Source of the DNA: Leptodesmis sichuanensis A121
GTDB taxonomy: Bacteria > Cyanobacteriota > Cyanobacteriia > Leptolyngbyales > Leptolyngbyaceae
Direction of reading: 5' to 3'
Assembly (NCBI RefSeq): GCF_021379005.1
Contig: NZ_CP075171.1
Span: 4,154,001 to 4,218,000, forward strand
DNA length: 64,000 bases
The position numbers were made by a program, and so were the translations under genes. Below, piece after piece: positions 1 to 8,818 of the stretch. Under the pieces are notes generated by a model. That model did not search any database. It was not told the DNA's origin and saw only the letters and a list, made by a program, of their open reading frames with translations. The stretch's first letter is position 1; each line of letters begins with the position of its first letter.

Positions 1-1
1 C

Positions 2-367
2 GGGATCGCCAGTGGCACAAAACCCATGATCGAGAAAAACTACAAGGTGGCGACCGAGCAGTTTGGCTTACCCCTGTTTGCTTATGAAGGTGGCCCCCAC
101 CTGACCAGCCACCAGTTTCCCGATGACAAAGAGCCGCGAGTCACCCAACTGTTTGCCGCCGCCAACCGTCATCCCAAAATGCGAGAAGTCTACCGGGTTT
201 ACCTGAACACCTGGCAAAGTAGCGGCGGTAAGCTTTTTAACCAGTTTGTTGATGTGGCTCGCACCAGTAAATGGGGCAATTGGGGTGCCCTGGAATATCA
301 GAATCAGGATCCGCAAGCCGCTCCCAAATATCAGGGACTCATGGATTTCATCCAGGCCAACTCCTAA
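2..367 (+). CDS. C-terminal part of a glycoside-hydrolase-like protein (5' end outside the window)
   Basis: The reading frame is open from the first bases of the window to a TAA at 365-367, so this is the last ~121 residues of a longer protein. It contains a YEGG motif followed by HLTSHQ, then a YLNTWQSSGG block and SKWGNWGALEY. These resemble the end of TIM-barrel glycoside-hydrolase-like or cellulose-binding proteins of bacteria, in which YEGG lies close to the active site and the last helices contain a KWGxWGALE stretch. The family call is from memory of such sequences. Substrate and full domain order cannot be seen. An internal ATG at 26 is unlikely to be the start because the frame continues upstream. 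Confidence 0.5.
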   Translation, partial: GIASGTKPMIEKNYKVATEQFGLPLFAYEGGPHLTSHQFPDDKEPRVTQLFAAANRHPKMREVYRVYLNTWQSSGGKLFNQFVDVARTSKWGNWGALEYQNQDPQAAPKYQGLMDFIQANS

Positions 368-597
368 TCTAGAAACCAGGCTTCTCTCGCGGCTTCAAAA
401 ATTACGACTCATCCTGAATAAAAACCCGCTGCTCAAACTCAACAGTTAAAGTATGGACTTTTTTCCCTGTAAAGGATTGATTAACCCTCTGGATTCACCT
501 TCCACTGATCGATAGACTGGATAGAACACTTTTAATTGTTCTTAATATCTACTGAATCAGGCGATCGCTCCCGCTTGCCTCACAGCGACCCTGACCA

Positions 598-632
598 ATC
601 GAAAATCCAAAATCTAAAACCCAAAATCACTT
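598..632. repeat. AAAATCCAAAATC-type short repeat upstream of metH
   Basis: The 288-bp gap before metH holds an A/C-rich tract built from variants of the heptamer AAAATCC. The same kind of tract is found inside metH at 3929-3957. I saw no cobalamin riboswitch or other structured leader in this gap. Confidence 0.55.
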
Positions 633-655
633 TCCCCCATTTCTCCAGAACACCG

Positions 656-3600
656 ATGCGTAGCTCCTTTCTCGACCGTCTCTATCATCCCGATCGCCCC
701 GTCATTGTTTTTGATGGTGCCATGGGAACCAACTTGCAGGTGCAGAACCTGACAGCAGAGGATTTTGGCGGCCCGGAATACGAAGGCTGTAATGAGTATT
801 TGGTGCATACCAAACCGGAAGCCGTCGCCAAAGTGCATCGAGATTTTCTGGCGGCAGGAGCGGATGTGATTGAAACCGACACCTTTGGAGCCACCTCCAT
901 TGTGCTGGCCGAGTACGACCTGGCCGATCGCGCCTACGAACTGAACAAAGCCGCCGCAGAACTGGCTAAACAGGTAACGGCTGAATTTTCCACCCCGGAC
1001 AAACCCCGCTTCGTGGCAGGTTCTATGGGACCGACGACCAAACTGCCGACGTTGGGTCATATCGATTACGACACCATGAAAGCCGCCTTTGCAGAACAGG
1101 CAGAAGGCTTGTGGGATGGGGGCGTGGATCTGTTCATCGTGGAAACCTGCCAGGATGTGTTGCAAATTAAAGCGGCCCTGAATGGCATTGAAGAAGTTTT
1201 CCAGAAAAAGGGCGATCGCCGTCCGCTGATGGTCTCCGTCACGATGGAAGTTCAGGGCACGATGCTGGTTGGTTCCGATGTCACCGCTATGCTGGCAATT
1301 CTGGAACCCTACCCGATCGACATTCTGGGGTTGAACTGTGCCACTGGCCCCGATCGCATGGCCGACCACATTAAATATCTGTCGGAATACTCTCCCTTCA
1401 CCATCTCCTGTATTCCCAACGCTGGCATTCCGGAGAACGTCGGTGGTCACGCCCACTACAAACTCACCCCGATGGAACTGCGACTGGCCCTCACCCGCTT
1501 TGTCGAAGACCTGGGCGTGCAGGTCATTGGCGGCTGTTGTGGCACCCGCCCCGAACACATTCAGCAACTGGCAGAAATGGCGGCCATGTTGAAGCCGAAA
1601 GCTCGTCCAGTACGACATGGGGATCAGGGACTAGGGACTAGGGATCAGAGATCAGGAGATGTTCTGCTTACCGATTCCCAACCCCCAATTCCGGATCCCC
1701 GTCCTGTTTTCAATTACGTCCCAGCTGCTGCTTCCATTTACTCCGCCCAACCCTATGAGCAGGACAATTCCTTCCTGATTGTGGGGGAACGGTTAAACGC
1801 CAGTGGCTCCAAGAAGGTGCGGGAATTGCTGAATGCGGAAGATTGGGATGGCCTGGTGTCGGTGGCTCGATCGCAAGTTCGGGAAGGGGCACATGTTCTG
1901 GATGTGAATGTGGACTATGTGGGACGCGATGGCGAAAAGGATATGCATGAACTGGTATCCCGCCTCGTCACGAACGTTACCCTACCGTTAATGCTGGATT
2001 CCACTGAATGGGAAAAGATGGAAGCGGGTTTGAAGGTGGCAGGCGGCAAGTGCATTCTCAACTCCACCAACTATGAAGATGGAGAACCACGCTTTCTGAA
2101 AGTGCTGGAACTGGCGAAAAAATATGGCGCTGGGGTAGTGGTCGGCACGATCGATGAAGAGGGCATGGCCCGTACCGCTGAGAAAAAGTTTCAAATTGCC
2201 CAACGTGCTTACCGTCAGGCATTGGAGTTTGGCATTCCAGCCCATGAATTGTTCTTCGATACCCTGGCCTTACCGATTTCCACGGGGATTGAAGAAGATC
2301 GAGCCAACGGGAAAGCGACGATCGAGGCCATTCGCCTGATCCGCGAAAATCTGCCCGGTTGCCACATCATGCTGGGGGTCTCCAACATTTCCTTTGGCCT
2401 CAGTCCAGCCGCTCGGATTGTCCTGAACTCCATGTTCTTGCATGAAGCGATGCAGGCCGGGATGGATGGGGCGATCGTCAGTGCGGCAAAAATTCTTCCC
2501 TTAGCCAAAATCGATCCCCAGCATCAGGAAGTCTGTCGTCAACTGATTTACGACCAGCGGCGATTTGCAGGCGATGTCTGTGTCTATGATCCGCTCACCG
2601 AACTGACCACCTTATTTGCAGGGGTTTCGACCAAAGAGGCCCGTTCCAAAGATTCGCTGACGGATTTGCCGATCGAGGAACGGCTGAAGCGACACATTAT
2701 CGATGGCGAACGGATTGGCCTGGAAGAGGCTTTGTCTCAGGCATTGCAGACTTACAAACCCCTGGATATTATCAATACCTTCCTGCTGGATGGGATGAAG
2801 GTCGTCGGTGAACTGTTCGGCTCCGGCCAGATGCAATTACCTTTTGTGCTGCAATCCGCCGAAACCATGAAGGCTGCTGTTGCCTACCTGGAACCCTTTA
2901 TGGAGAAATCGGAAGCAGGCAACAATGCCAAGGGCACTTTCATCATCGCCACGGTAAAAGGAGATGTCCACGATATTGGTAAGAATCTGGTGGACATCAT
3001 TCTGTCCAATAACGGCTATCGCGTGATCAACCTGGGCATTAAGCAACCCGTTGAGAACATTATTGAGGCTTACGAACAGCACCAAGCCGACTGTATCGCC
3101 ATGAGTGGCCTACTGGTGAAATCCACGGCCTTCATGAAAGAAAACCTGCAAGTCTTCAACGATCGCGGTATTACTGTTCCAGTAATTCTAGGAGGGGCCG
3201 CCCTGACTCCCAAATTTGTCTACGAAGATTGCCAGAACACCTACAAAGGTAAAGTGATCTACGGCAAAGATGCCTTCTCCGATCTGCATTTCATGGACAA
3301 ACTCATGCCTGCCAAAGCGGAAGGGCAATGGGATGACATGAAGGGATTTTTGAACGAAGAAGGGAATCAGGAGACAAAAGGCAGGAGACAGAAGACAGAA
3401 GGCGGAAGGGACACCGAAGAAACTCAAGACAGATCCCCACCCCCGACACCCGACACCCCAATCCCCTCGATCGCCGATACCGTTCGTTCCGAAGCGATCG
3501 CGATCGACATTCCCCGCCCTACCCCTCCCTTCTGGGGCACGAAGATTCTGAATCCAGAAGATATTCCCTGGGAAGAAGTCTTCTGGTATCTGGATTTGCA

Positions 3601-4369
3601 GGCGCTGATTGCCGGACAGTGGCAATTCCGCAAACCACGGGAACAATCACGGGAAGAGTACGACGAGTTCTTGCAAGAGAAGGTGTATCCCCTGCTGGAG
3701 GAGTGGAAACAGCGCATCGTCACCGAAAACCTGCTGTATCCCCAGGCTATTTACGGCTATTTCCCCTGTCTCGCAGAAGGAAATTCCCTGCACTTATACG
3801 ATCCGAGTGCAGCAACGCATTCTGATGCGGCCTTACCCGATCCCATTGCCACCTTCCACTTCCCCCGGCAAAAATCCCTGCGTCGCTACTGCATTGCCGA
3901 CTTCTACCTGCCCAAGGACCAAGCCAGCCAAAATCCAAAATCTCAAATCCAAAATCCCTTTGATGTCTTCCCCATGCAGGCTGTCACGATGGGCGAAGTT
4001 GCCACTGAGTACGCCAGAAAGCTGTTTGAAGCCGATCAGTACACGGATTATCTCTACTTCCACGGCATGGCAGTTCAGATGGCAGAAGCGCTGGCGGAAT
4101 GGGTGCATGCCCGGATCCGGCAAGAGTTGGGCTTGGGCGCTCAGGAGCCGGACAACATTCGCGATGTGCTGGCGCAACGGTATCAGGGTTCTCGCTATAG
4201 CTTTGGCTATCCGGCCTGCCCCAATATTCAGGATCAGTACCGGTTGCTAGAATTGCTGGAAGCCGATCGCATCCATCTGCACATGGATGAAAGTGAGCAA
4301 CTTTATCCGGAACAATCAACGACGGCCATCATTGCCTATCATCCTGCAGCCAAATACTTCAGTGCTTAG
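656..4369 (+). CDS. metH: cobalamin-dependent methionine synthase
   Basis: MetH transfers a methyl group from methyl-tetrahydrofolate through B12 to homocysteine, giving methionine in the cytosol. At 1237 residues it has the full modular layout. The homocysteine domain comes first, with zinc-binding Cys228 (LNCATG) and Cys294/Cys295 (GGCCG). The pterin-binding domain starts near residue 370. The B12 cap and B12 domain follow, with DVHDIGKN near residue 770 supplying the cobalt-binding His. The C-terminal reactivation domain carries the SAM-binding [10 protein letters not shown] motif. I chose ATG 656 because the protein then begins directly before the conserved [10 protein letters not shown]; the frame extends 40 codons upstream to a TTG but that part is repeat-like. 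Three segments, near residues 322-350, 901-938 and 1092-1101, are encoded by low-complexity genomic repeats and lie in or near linkers. Confidence 0.97.
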   Translation: MRSSFLDRLYHPDRPVIVFDGAMGTNLQVQNLTAEDFGGPEYEGCNEYLVHTKPEAVAKVHRDFLAAGADVIETDTFGATSIVLAEYDLADRAYELNKAAAELAKQVTAEFSTPDKPRFVAGSMGPTTKLPTLGHIDYDTMKAAFAEQAEGLWDGGVDLFIVETCQDVLQIKAALNGIEEVFQKKGDRRPLMVSVTMEVQGTMLVGSDVTAMLAILEPYPIDILGLNCATGPDRMADHIKYLSEYSPFTISCIPNAGIPENVGGHAHYKLTPMELRLALTRFVEDLGVQVIGGCCGTRPEHIQQLAEMAAMLKPKARPVRHGDQGLGTRDQRSGDVLLTDSQPPIPDPRPVFNYVPAAASIYSAQPYEQDNSFLIVGERLNASGSKKVRELLNAEDWDGLVSVARSQVREGAHVLDVNVDYVGRDGEKDMHELVSRLVTNVTLPLMLDSTEWEKMEAGLKVAGGKCILNSTNYEDGEPRFLKVLELAKKYGAGVVVGTIDEEGMARTAEKKFQIAQRAYRQALEFGIPAHELFFDTLALPISTGIEEDRANGKATIEAIRLIRENLPGCHIMLGVSNISFGLSPAARIVLNSMFLHEAMQAGMDGAIVSAAKILPLAKIDPQHQEVCRQLIYDQRRFAGDVCVYDPLTELTTLFAGVSTKEARSKDSLTDLPIEERLKRHIIDGERIGLEEALSQALQTYKPLDIINTFLLDGMKVVGELFGSGQMQLPFVLQSAETMKAAVAYLEPFMEKSEAGNNAKGTFIIATVKGDVHDIGKNLVDIILSNNGYRVINLGIKQPVENIIEAYEQHQADCIAMSGLLVKSTAFMKENLQVFNDRGITVPVILGGAALTPKFVYEDCQNTYKGKVIYGKDAFSDLHFMDKLMPAKAEGQWDDMKGFLNEEGNQETKGRRQKTEGGRDTEETQDRSPPPTPDTPIPSIADTVRSEAIAIDIPRPTPPFWGTKILNPEDIPWEEVFWYLDLQALIAGQWQFRKPREQSREEYDEFLQEKVYPLLEEWKQRIVTENLLYPQAIYGYFPCLAEGNSLHLYDPSAATHSDAALPDPIATFHFPRQKSLRRYCIADFYLPKDQASQNPKSQIQNPFDVFPMQAVTMGEVATEYARKLFEADQYTDYLYFHGMAVQMAEALAEWVHARIRQELGLGAQEPDNIRDVLAQRYQGSRYSFGYPACPNIQDQYRLLELLEADRIHLHMDESEQLYPEQSTTAIIAYHPAAKYFSA
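1619..1702 (+). repeat. GGGATCAGGGACTA-type short repeat inside metH
   Basis: A tract made of variants of GGGACTA/GGGATCA, followed by a partly complementary GGATCCCC end, is translated in frame between the homocysteine and pterin domains. Similar tracts lie between genes at 51936-51963 and, as the complement, near 43635-43665. The encoded segment does not look like conserved MetH sequence. Confidence 0.7.
3360..3470 (+). repeat. GGAGACAGAAG-type short repeat inside metH
   Basis: A purine-rich tract (GGCAGGAGACAGAAGACAG) followed by a pyrimidine-rich tract (CCCCGACACCCGACACCCC) encodes a charged and then a Pro-rich linker between the B12 and reactivation domains. It resembles the GGCAGAAGGCAGAAG-type repeat at 48530-48560, in the cobT 5' region. 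Confidence 0.65.
3929..3957 (+). repeat. AAAATCCAAAATC-type short repeat inside metH
   Basis: Three tandem variants of AAAATCC/AAATCTC encode about ten residues rich in Asn, Pro, Lys and Gln inside the reactivation domain. The same repeat type lies just upstream of metH at 598-632. Confidence 0.65.
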
Positions 4370-4417
4370 AGCATGATTGGATAAATTGTCTTTCCCCTAA
4401 ATCAACTCCGTAGTGTC

Positions 4418-5524
4418 TTAAACAATCAACGGACGAATTTGATCTGCCATTGTTTGACCTGCAGCATTGGCGGTGACAATTTCAATTTGATCGGCATGGC
4501 TGGCTCCCAGTCCTAGTTCTACGGCTCTGCGAATTTGCTCCAGTTGCCAGACGGAACCCCGTGAGACTGCTTCAGTCGTACCCAGCGATCGCAAAATTCC
4601 GATCGCCACCACATCCACCGCCACCCGATCGGTTCCTGCCAGAATCACACCCGATTTCACCTTCTTGCCCGTATCTGGCCCCCCGTTGACCAGGGCTTCT
4701 ACCCCATCTAAGACGATCAGGGCGGGTTGATAGGCTTTGTTGATTTCGGCAATCATCAACCGTTGATGCGGCGAGGAATGTAACTCACCCATGTAGTTGT
4801 AAGAATCGCCTGGAACGTACTTGGCCACCAGCCCGACTGTGTTTTTCAGCGACAGGGTGAAATGGCCCCCAAAGCGATGGGTTTTCAGGCAGCAGGTATT
4901 GACGATCGCCCCTGCCTTCAACGCCGGACGCGCAAAGGCGAACCCCTGACTCCAGTGCGTACCCTCGGCTGGAAAATATTGCCAATCTGCCGCTGCTAAT
5001 TCATCCAGCACGATCGCTTTCAGACCATACCGATCGGCTAATTGAAACACGCCTTTACTGGTCATTGCCTCGCGAGTATCTGCCATGCCAGAGCGATCGC
5101 CGATCGTGATTTGACCCACTTTGGCATTCTGCAATTCCTCAATTAGCGCTGCCAATAACCTGGTGTCTGTGGCTGCTGGAGCCGGATCTGCCGTGTTGTA
5201 ATTCGGTTTTAAGAAGACGGTTTTTCCCGTTAGCCCATCCGGTTGCAGTAACTCTAACGCTTTGCGGGTTCCGGCTACCCGGTCTTCCGTGCGTACTAAC
5301 ACCACTCGACTCATTCCTCCACGAGCCATAGTTGCTGCTGTAGTAGCTTGAGTGTCAGCCATAGTTGTTGCTGCTGCAGACGGAGAAGTATCTGTCCTGG
5401 GTGTGGCCGCATGACAGGCAGAAGGCAATGCAGCAGCTCCAGCAGCCAGTCCTGTCAATTGCAACATTTTTCGACGGCTATAGCGATGGGCGGAATCTTT
5501 AGGCATCATGGCGCGATCGTCCAA
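4418..5524 (-). CDS. DUF362 family protein with a twin-arginine signal
   Basis: This 368-residue protein begins with YSRRKMLQLTGLAAGAAAL, a clear twin-arginine motif plus hydrophobic stretch, so it is probably exported folded by the Tat system. The remainder matches the DUF362 family: VFLKPNYNT, NTCCLKTHRFGGHFTLSLKN and LIVLDGVEALVNGGPDTGK are typical blocks. The ferredoxin-like CxxCxxC domain seen in some relatives is absent. A second start at the MMPKDS methionines, five codons in, is equally possible. The enzymatic role of the family is not established. It is convergent with metH, 48 bp away. Confidence 0.8.
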   Translation of the reverse strand: MDDRAMMPKDSAHRYSRRKMLQLTGLAAGAAALPSACHAATPRTDTSPSAAATTMADTQATTAATMARGGMSRVVLVRTEDRVAGTRKALELLQPDGLTGKTVFLKPNYNTADPAPAATDTRLLAALIEELQNAKVGQITIGDRSGMADTREAMTSKGVFQLADRYGLKAIVLDELAAADWQYFPAEGTHWSQGFAFARPALKAGAIVNTCCLKTHRFGGHFTLSLKNTVGLVAKYVPGDSYNYMGELHSSPHQRLMIAEINKAYQPALIVLDGVEALVNGGPDTGKKVKSGVILAGTDRVAVDVVAIGILRSLGTTEAVSRGSVWQLEQIRRAVELGLGASHADQIEIVTANAAGQTMADQIRPLIV

Positions 5525-5713
5525 CGATTTTATTCGCTAGCCTAACGAGAACCAGCACGCTTTTCCATCCAAATGAAAAAAAGTTGGCAGTCCTGTTCTG
5601 TCCGGTAGGGATGAAGGAGCGATAGTGCTGACCTTGTGATTCCTAAAAATTATTTTGTTCGTAATCCTTAAAATAAAGGTGAAGAGGGAATTGCTGCATC
5701 AGGATGACTGCTC

Positions 5714-6292
5714 ATGATCAGGCTACGAATGATGATGGTTGGAGCGATCGCAGTTCTGCTGATCAGTTGCAGTGTTGGGGGATTGTCTGGCAGCGATCGC
5801 CCATCCTCTTCTCCTACTTCAGTTGGAGGTATCACTATGAAATTAGAAAGCTCGGCCTTTTCAGCAAATGGTTTAATTCCATCTGAATATACCTGTGATG
5901 GGAAAAATATTTCTCCTCCTCTGACCTGGACAGAGGTACCAACTGGGACTCAAAGTTTAGCGTTAATCGTGGATGATCCGGATGCTCCCAGAGGAACCTT
6001 TGTGCATTGGGTGGTTTACAATCTGCCAGCAACCCTCACTGAATTGCCTGCCCACGTGACTACGGAAACCGATCTTTCCGGCGGCTTACAGGGAAAAAAT
6101 GACTTTCGCTCCCTGGGGTATGGTGGCCCTTGTCCACCCAGCGGTACCCATCGCTATTTCTTTAAGCTCTATGCCCTTGATCAACCCCTGAGGCTTCCTG
6201 CTGGGGCCAGCAAAGCTCAAGTATTAGCCACTGCAGAAGGACACATCCTGGCCTCGACAGAATTAATCGGTCGCTATCACCGCCGCTCTTGA
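5714..6292 (+). CDS. YbhB/YbcL family PEBP-like lipoprotein
   Basis: The product (192 residues) is a phosphatidylethanolamine-binding-protein-like protein of the YbhB/YbcL (Raf kinase inhibitor-like) family. The conserved ligand-site blocks are present: DPDAPRGTFVHWVVYNLP and SGTHRYFFKLYAL. The N-terminus MIRLRMMMVGAIAVLLISC is a lipoprotein signal with cleavage before Cys19, so the protein should be anchored at a membrane facing the periplasm. E. coli relatives are not lipoproteins but the fold is the same. The ligand is unknown. It stands alone, 111 bp ahead of the TPR gene. Confidence 0.88.
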   Translation: MIRLRMMMVGAIAVLLISCSVGGLSGSDRPSSSPTSVGGITMKLESSAFSANGLIPSEYTCDGKNISPPLTWTEVPTGTQSLALIVDDPDAPRGTFVHWVVYNLPATLTELPAHVTTETDLSGGLQGKNDFRSLGYGGPCPPSGTHRYFFKLYALDQPLRLPAGASKAQVLATAEGHILASTELIGRYHRRS

Positions 6293-6403
6293 GATCGATC
6301 CTCAAATGTGAGACAGTGTTGTCTGACTTCAAGAGTAAAGTTTTGCAACTTGTACCAAGCCATGTAAAATTGCAACCTTAGTTCTTGCGTCACCTCCCAC
6401 CCT

Positions 6404-7552
6404 ATGTCCCACACTTTAAACACCAAACGGATGCACCCCAAGTCTGCTCCCATTACCCTCAGCCTGTTGCTAACTTTTGGATTCATCAGTGCTACTCCCC
6501 AGGTGGTTCGTGCTCAACAACCTTTAGAGGATCTGGGGGTTCCTAGTGCTACTCGTTCCAACACCAACGATGCACTGACCCAACTGCTCCGAGAAGGCCG
6601 GAGAATGGTGGATGCGGGCAATTTTGCAGGCGCACTGGCGGCATACCGGCAGGCTGCAGCTTTGGATAGTACGAATGCCAAAATCTATTCCGGCATGGGA
6701 TATGTGTATGCAACCCAGGGCAACTACGAAGAGGCGGTAAAGGCTTACCAGCAGGCGATCGCCCTGGATGCTAAAAATGCCGACTTCTATTATGCCAAAG
6801 GGTTCAGTTTAGCAGGACTGGGCCGCAATGATGAGGCCATTTCTACCTACCGGCAGGCACTTCTCTATAGTCCCCGTCATCTCAATGCGAATCTGGGAAT
6901 TGGAGTGTTGCTGGCTCGTCAGGGACGGTATGAGGAAGCCCTGGACGTTTATCGGCGGGTGACAACTTTCGCTCCTGAAAACTTCAAAGCCCATGAACTG
7001 ATGGGAACTGCTCTGATTCAACTCAAACGCCCACGGGATGCGTTTACCCCCCTGCAACAGGCCGCCCGGATTTCACCCAGACAGGGCATTGTGCGTGTAC
7101 ATATTGGCACCGCCTGGTTGCAACTGAATGACTATACCAAGGCGACTAATTCTTTCAGCAAGGCGCTCCAGTTGGAACCGCAAAATCCGGCTCTGCCTTT
7201 ACAAATCGGTCGAGCCTTGCAAGCAGCGGGCTATGCGGATGAAGCGATGAAGTACTACCAGCGAGCGATCGCCCTCAGACCGAACCTGCCCGATGCCCAT
7301 GAAGGCATTGGTGATATTCTCTTTGAGCGCCAGAATTATACGTCCGCCGCGAACCTGTATCGCCAGTACACTAACCTCTCGCCTAACAGCGCGGATGGTT
7401 ACGTCAAGTTGGGCATGGCGCTCAAGGCGATGGGCCGCAAACAGGAGGCTATTCCGGCACTGGAAAAAGCCAAAACCCTATTGAGACAGCAATCTGCCCA
7501 GAGCGATCAACTGCGAGAAGTTGACAATCTGCTCAAGGAATTGAAACGCTAA
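6404..7552 (+). CDS. exported tetratricopeptide-repeat protein
   Basis: The protein has 382 residues. Residues ~13-38 (hydrophobic stretch ending ATPQVVRAQQ) form a signal peptide, after which the sequence is almost entirely TPR units of 34 residues (for example GNFAGALAAYRQAAALDSTNAKIYSGMGYVY). I count roughly eight units from residue 65 to 370. TPR arrays are protein-binding scaffolds. No enzymatic domain is visible, so the partner is unknown. It precedes msrA by 79 bp on the same strand. Confidence 0.85.
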   Translation: MSHTLNTKRMHPKSAPITLSLLLTFGFISATPQVVRAQQPLEDLGVPSATRSNTNDALTQLLREGRRMVDAGNFAGALAAYRQAAALDSTNAKIYSGMGYVYATQGNYEEAVKAYQQAIALDAKNADFYYAKGFSLAGLGRNDEAISTYRQALLYSPRHLNANLGIGVLLARQGRYEEALDVYRRVTTFAPENFKAHELMGTALIQLKRPRDAFTPLQQAARISPRQGIVRVHIGTAWLQLNDYTKATNSFSKALQLEPQNPALPLQIGRALQAAGYADEAMKYYQRAIALRPNLPDAHEGIGDILFERQNYTSAANLYRQYTNLSPNSADGYVKLGMALKAMGRKQEAIPALEKAKTLLRQQSAQSDQLREVDNLLKELKR

Positions 7553-7631
7553 TCTCCCATCTGCCTCTCGTTCATTTCTCAGAAATATTAACTAAAGTAA
7601 AGATAGACCGCAGAAACGAGAGTAAAAACCA

Positions 7632-8297
7632 ATGGGACTATTTGGATTTGGTAAGAAACTATCCCTGCCTACAGCAGCGGAAGCCCTACCCGGACGGGAA
7701 ACAAAGATGCCCGTTCCCCAGCAGCACTTTGTCAACGGCAATCCGTTAAAGCCTCCTTTCCCAGAGGGCATGGAAACGGCCATGTTTGGGATGGGCTGTT
7801 TCTGGGGGGCAGAACGCAAATTCTGGCAACAACCGGGCGTTTTTACCACAGCCGTTGGCTACGCTGCAGGCATCACGCCTAATCCGACCTATCGTGAAGT
7901 CTGCACGGGCATGACGGGTCATAACGAAGTCGTGTTTGTCGTCTATGACCCGAACATGATCAGCTATGACCAACTTTTGAAGGTGTTTTGGGAAAATCAC
8001 GATCCGACTCAGGGAATGCGTCAGGGCAATGATGTTGGCACTCAATATCGGTCTGGCATCTATACCTACTCGGAGAAGCAACGGCAACTCGCTGAAGCCT
8101 CCCGCGATCGCTATCAAGCAGCCCTCAGCAAAGCCGGATACGGCCCCATCACCACTGAAATTCTGGATGCCCCTCCGTTCTACTATGCAGAGGATTATCA
8201 TCAGCAGTACCTGGCTAAAAACCCCGGTGGCTACTGCGGCTTAGGTGGCACGAATGTCTCCTGTCCGATCGGCGTAGCAGAAGTTCCCAGTTCATAG
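7632..8297 (+). CDS. msrA: peptide-methionine (S)-S-oxide reductase MsrA
   Basis: MsrA reduces methionine-S-sulfoxide in proteins, using thioredoxin as electron donor. The active-site [11 protein letters not shown] motif carries the nucleophilic Cys, and the blocks [42 protein letters not shown] and [10 protein letters not shown] are all typical. Extra Cys residues near the end ([12 protein letters not shown]) are candidate resolving cysteines. At 221 residues it has an N-terminal extension of ~40 residues ([10 protein letters not shown]) common in plant and cyanobacterial forms. Confidence 0.96.
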   Translation: MGLFGFGKKLSLPTAAEALPGRETKMPVPQQHFVNGNPLKPPFPEGMETAMFGMGCFWGAERKFWQQPGVFTTAVGYAAGITPNPTYREVCTGMTGHNEVVFVVYDPNMISYDQLLKVFWENHDPTQGMRQGNDVGTQYRSGIYTYSEKQRQLAEASRDRYQAALSKAGYGPITTEILDAPPFYYAEDYHQQYLAKNPGGYCGLGGTNVSCPIGVAEVPSS

Positions 8298-8348
8298 CCC
8301 CTTTGCCTTTTGCCCCGCGCCTCTTACCTCTTGCCACTTTTGCAGAAA

Positions 8349-8379
8349 AACCCTCTCAGGTTCTGCGCTTGAGAGGGTT
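8349..8379 (+). terminator. hairpin downstream of msrA
   Basis: A perfect 10-bp stem (AACCCTCTCA / TGAGAGGGTT) encloses an 11-nt loop, 52 bp after the msrA stop. No T-run follows, so it may be a bidirectional or weak terminator between msrA and the convergent coiled-coil gene. Confidence 0.5.
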
Positions 8380-8432
8380 GTGCCTTACAGGATGAGGCTA
8401 CAAGGCGGTATCAATATCTAGCACAACCCCAG

Positions 8433-8759
8433 TTAGTATTCCAAAAAGAACGTCTTGAAAGCATCAGGCTGAGAAGAGTTTGTGGGAGCGATCGCTGGAG
8501 CCTGCATGCCATCATTGCGACGAAGTTGTTGTGCAGTCTGTTCCAACCCCAGAATCTGGCTTTCTAGAGTTTCCAGTCGCTTGAGAATGCGATCGCGTCG
8601 TTGTTCGACCTGCGCCAGTTCTTGCTGCAGTCGCTTCTTTTCAGCAACCAGTTTATAAATATCTAGATAGGCCGAGGCTTCAGTCTTTTGTCTGGGTAAG
8701 GTGCTGACCTTGGGGCGGGGTGATGGGGATGATGGGGAACGCATGACAAATGGCTCCAT
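8433..8759 (-). CDS. small coiled-coil protein of unknown function
   Basis: The product (108 residues) has a low-complexity N-terminus rich in Ser and Pro (SPSSPSPRPK) and a long charged heptad region around residues 35-80 (KKRLQQELAQVEQRRDRILK) that is clearly a coiled coil. It has no signal peptide or membrane segment. The coiled coil recalls small gas-vesicle accessory proteins, but no gvp gene is near, so that remains a guess. An alternative start at the second Met (MRSPSS) removes five residues. Confidence 0.6.
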   Translation of the reverse strand: MEPFVMRSPSSPSPRPKVSTLPRQKTEASAYLDIYKLVAEKKRLQQELAQVEQRRDRILKRLETLESQILGLEQTAQQLRRNDGMQAPAIAPTNSSQPDAFKTFFLEY

Positions 8760-8818
8760 TGGCAGGTGCCCTTAGGGTTCCCATATCAGTGAGCAAACAA
8801 CAGGATTGGGGAACAGCC

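Noticed and set aside
368-655. Cobalamin riboswitch ahead of metH
   Set aside because: No B12-box or kissing-loop layout could be seen in the leader, only AT-rich and heptamer-repeat sequence.
614-1618. Long antisense frame (334 codons) opposite metH
   Set aside because: It is the mirror of a strongly conserved gene, has no recognisable motif and arises from codon bias.
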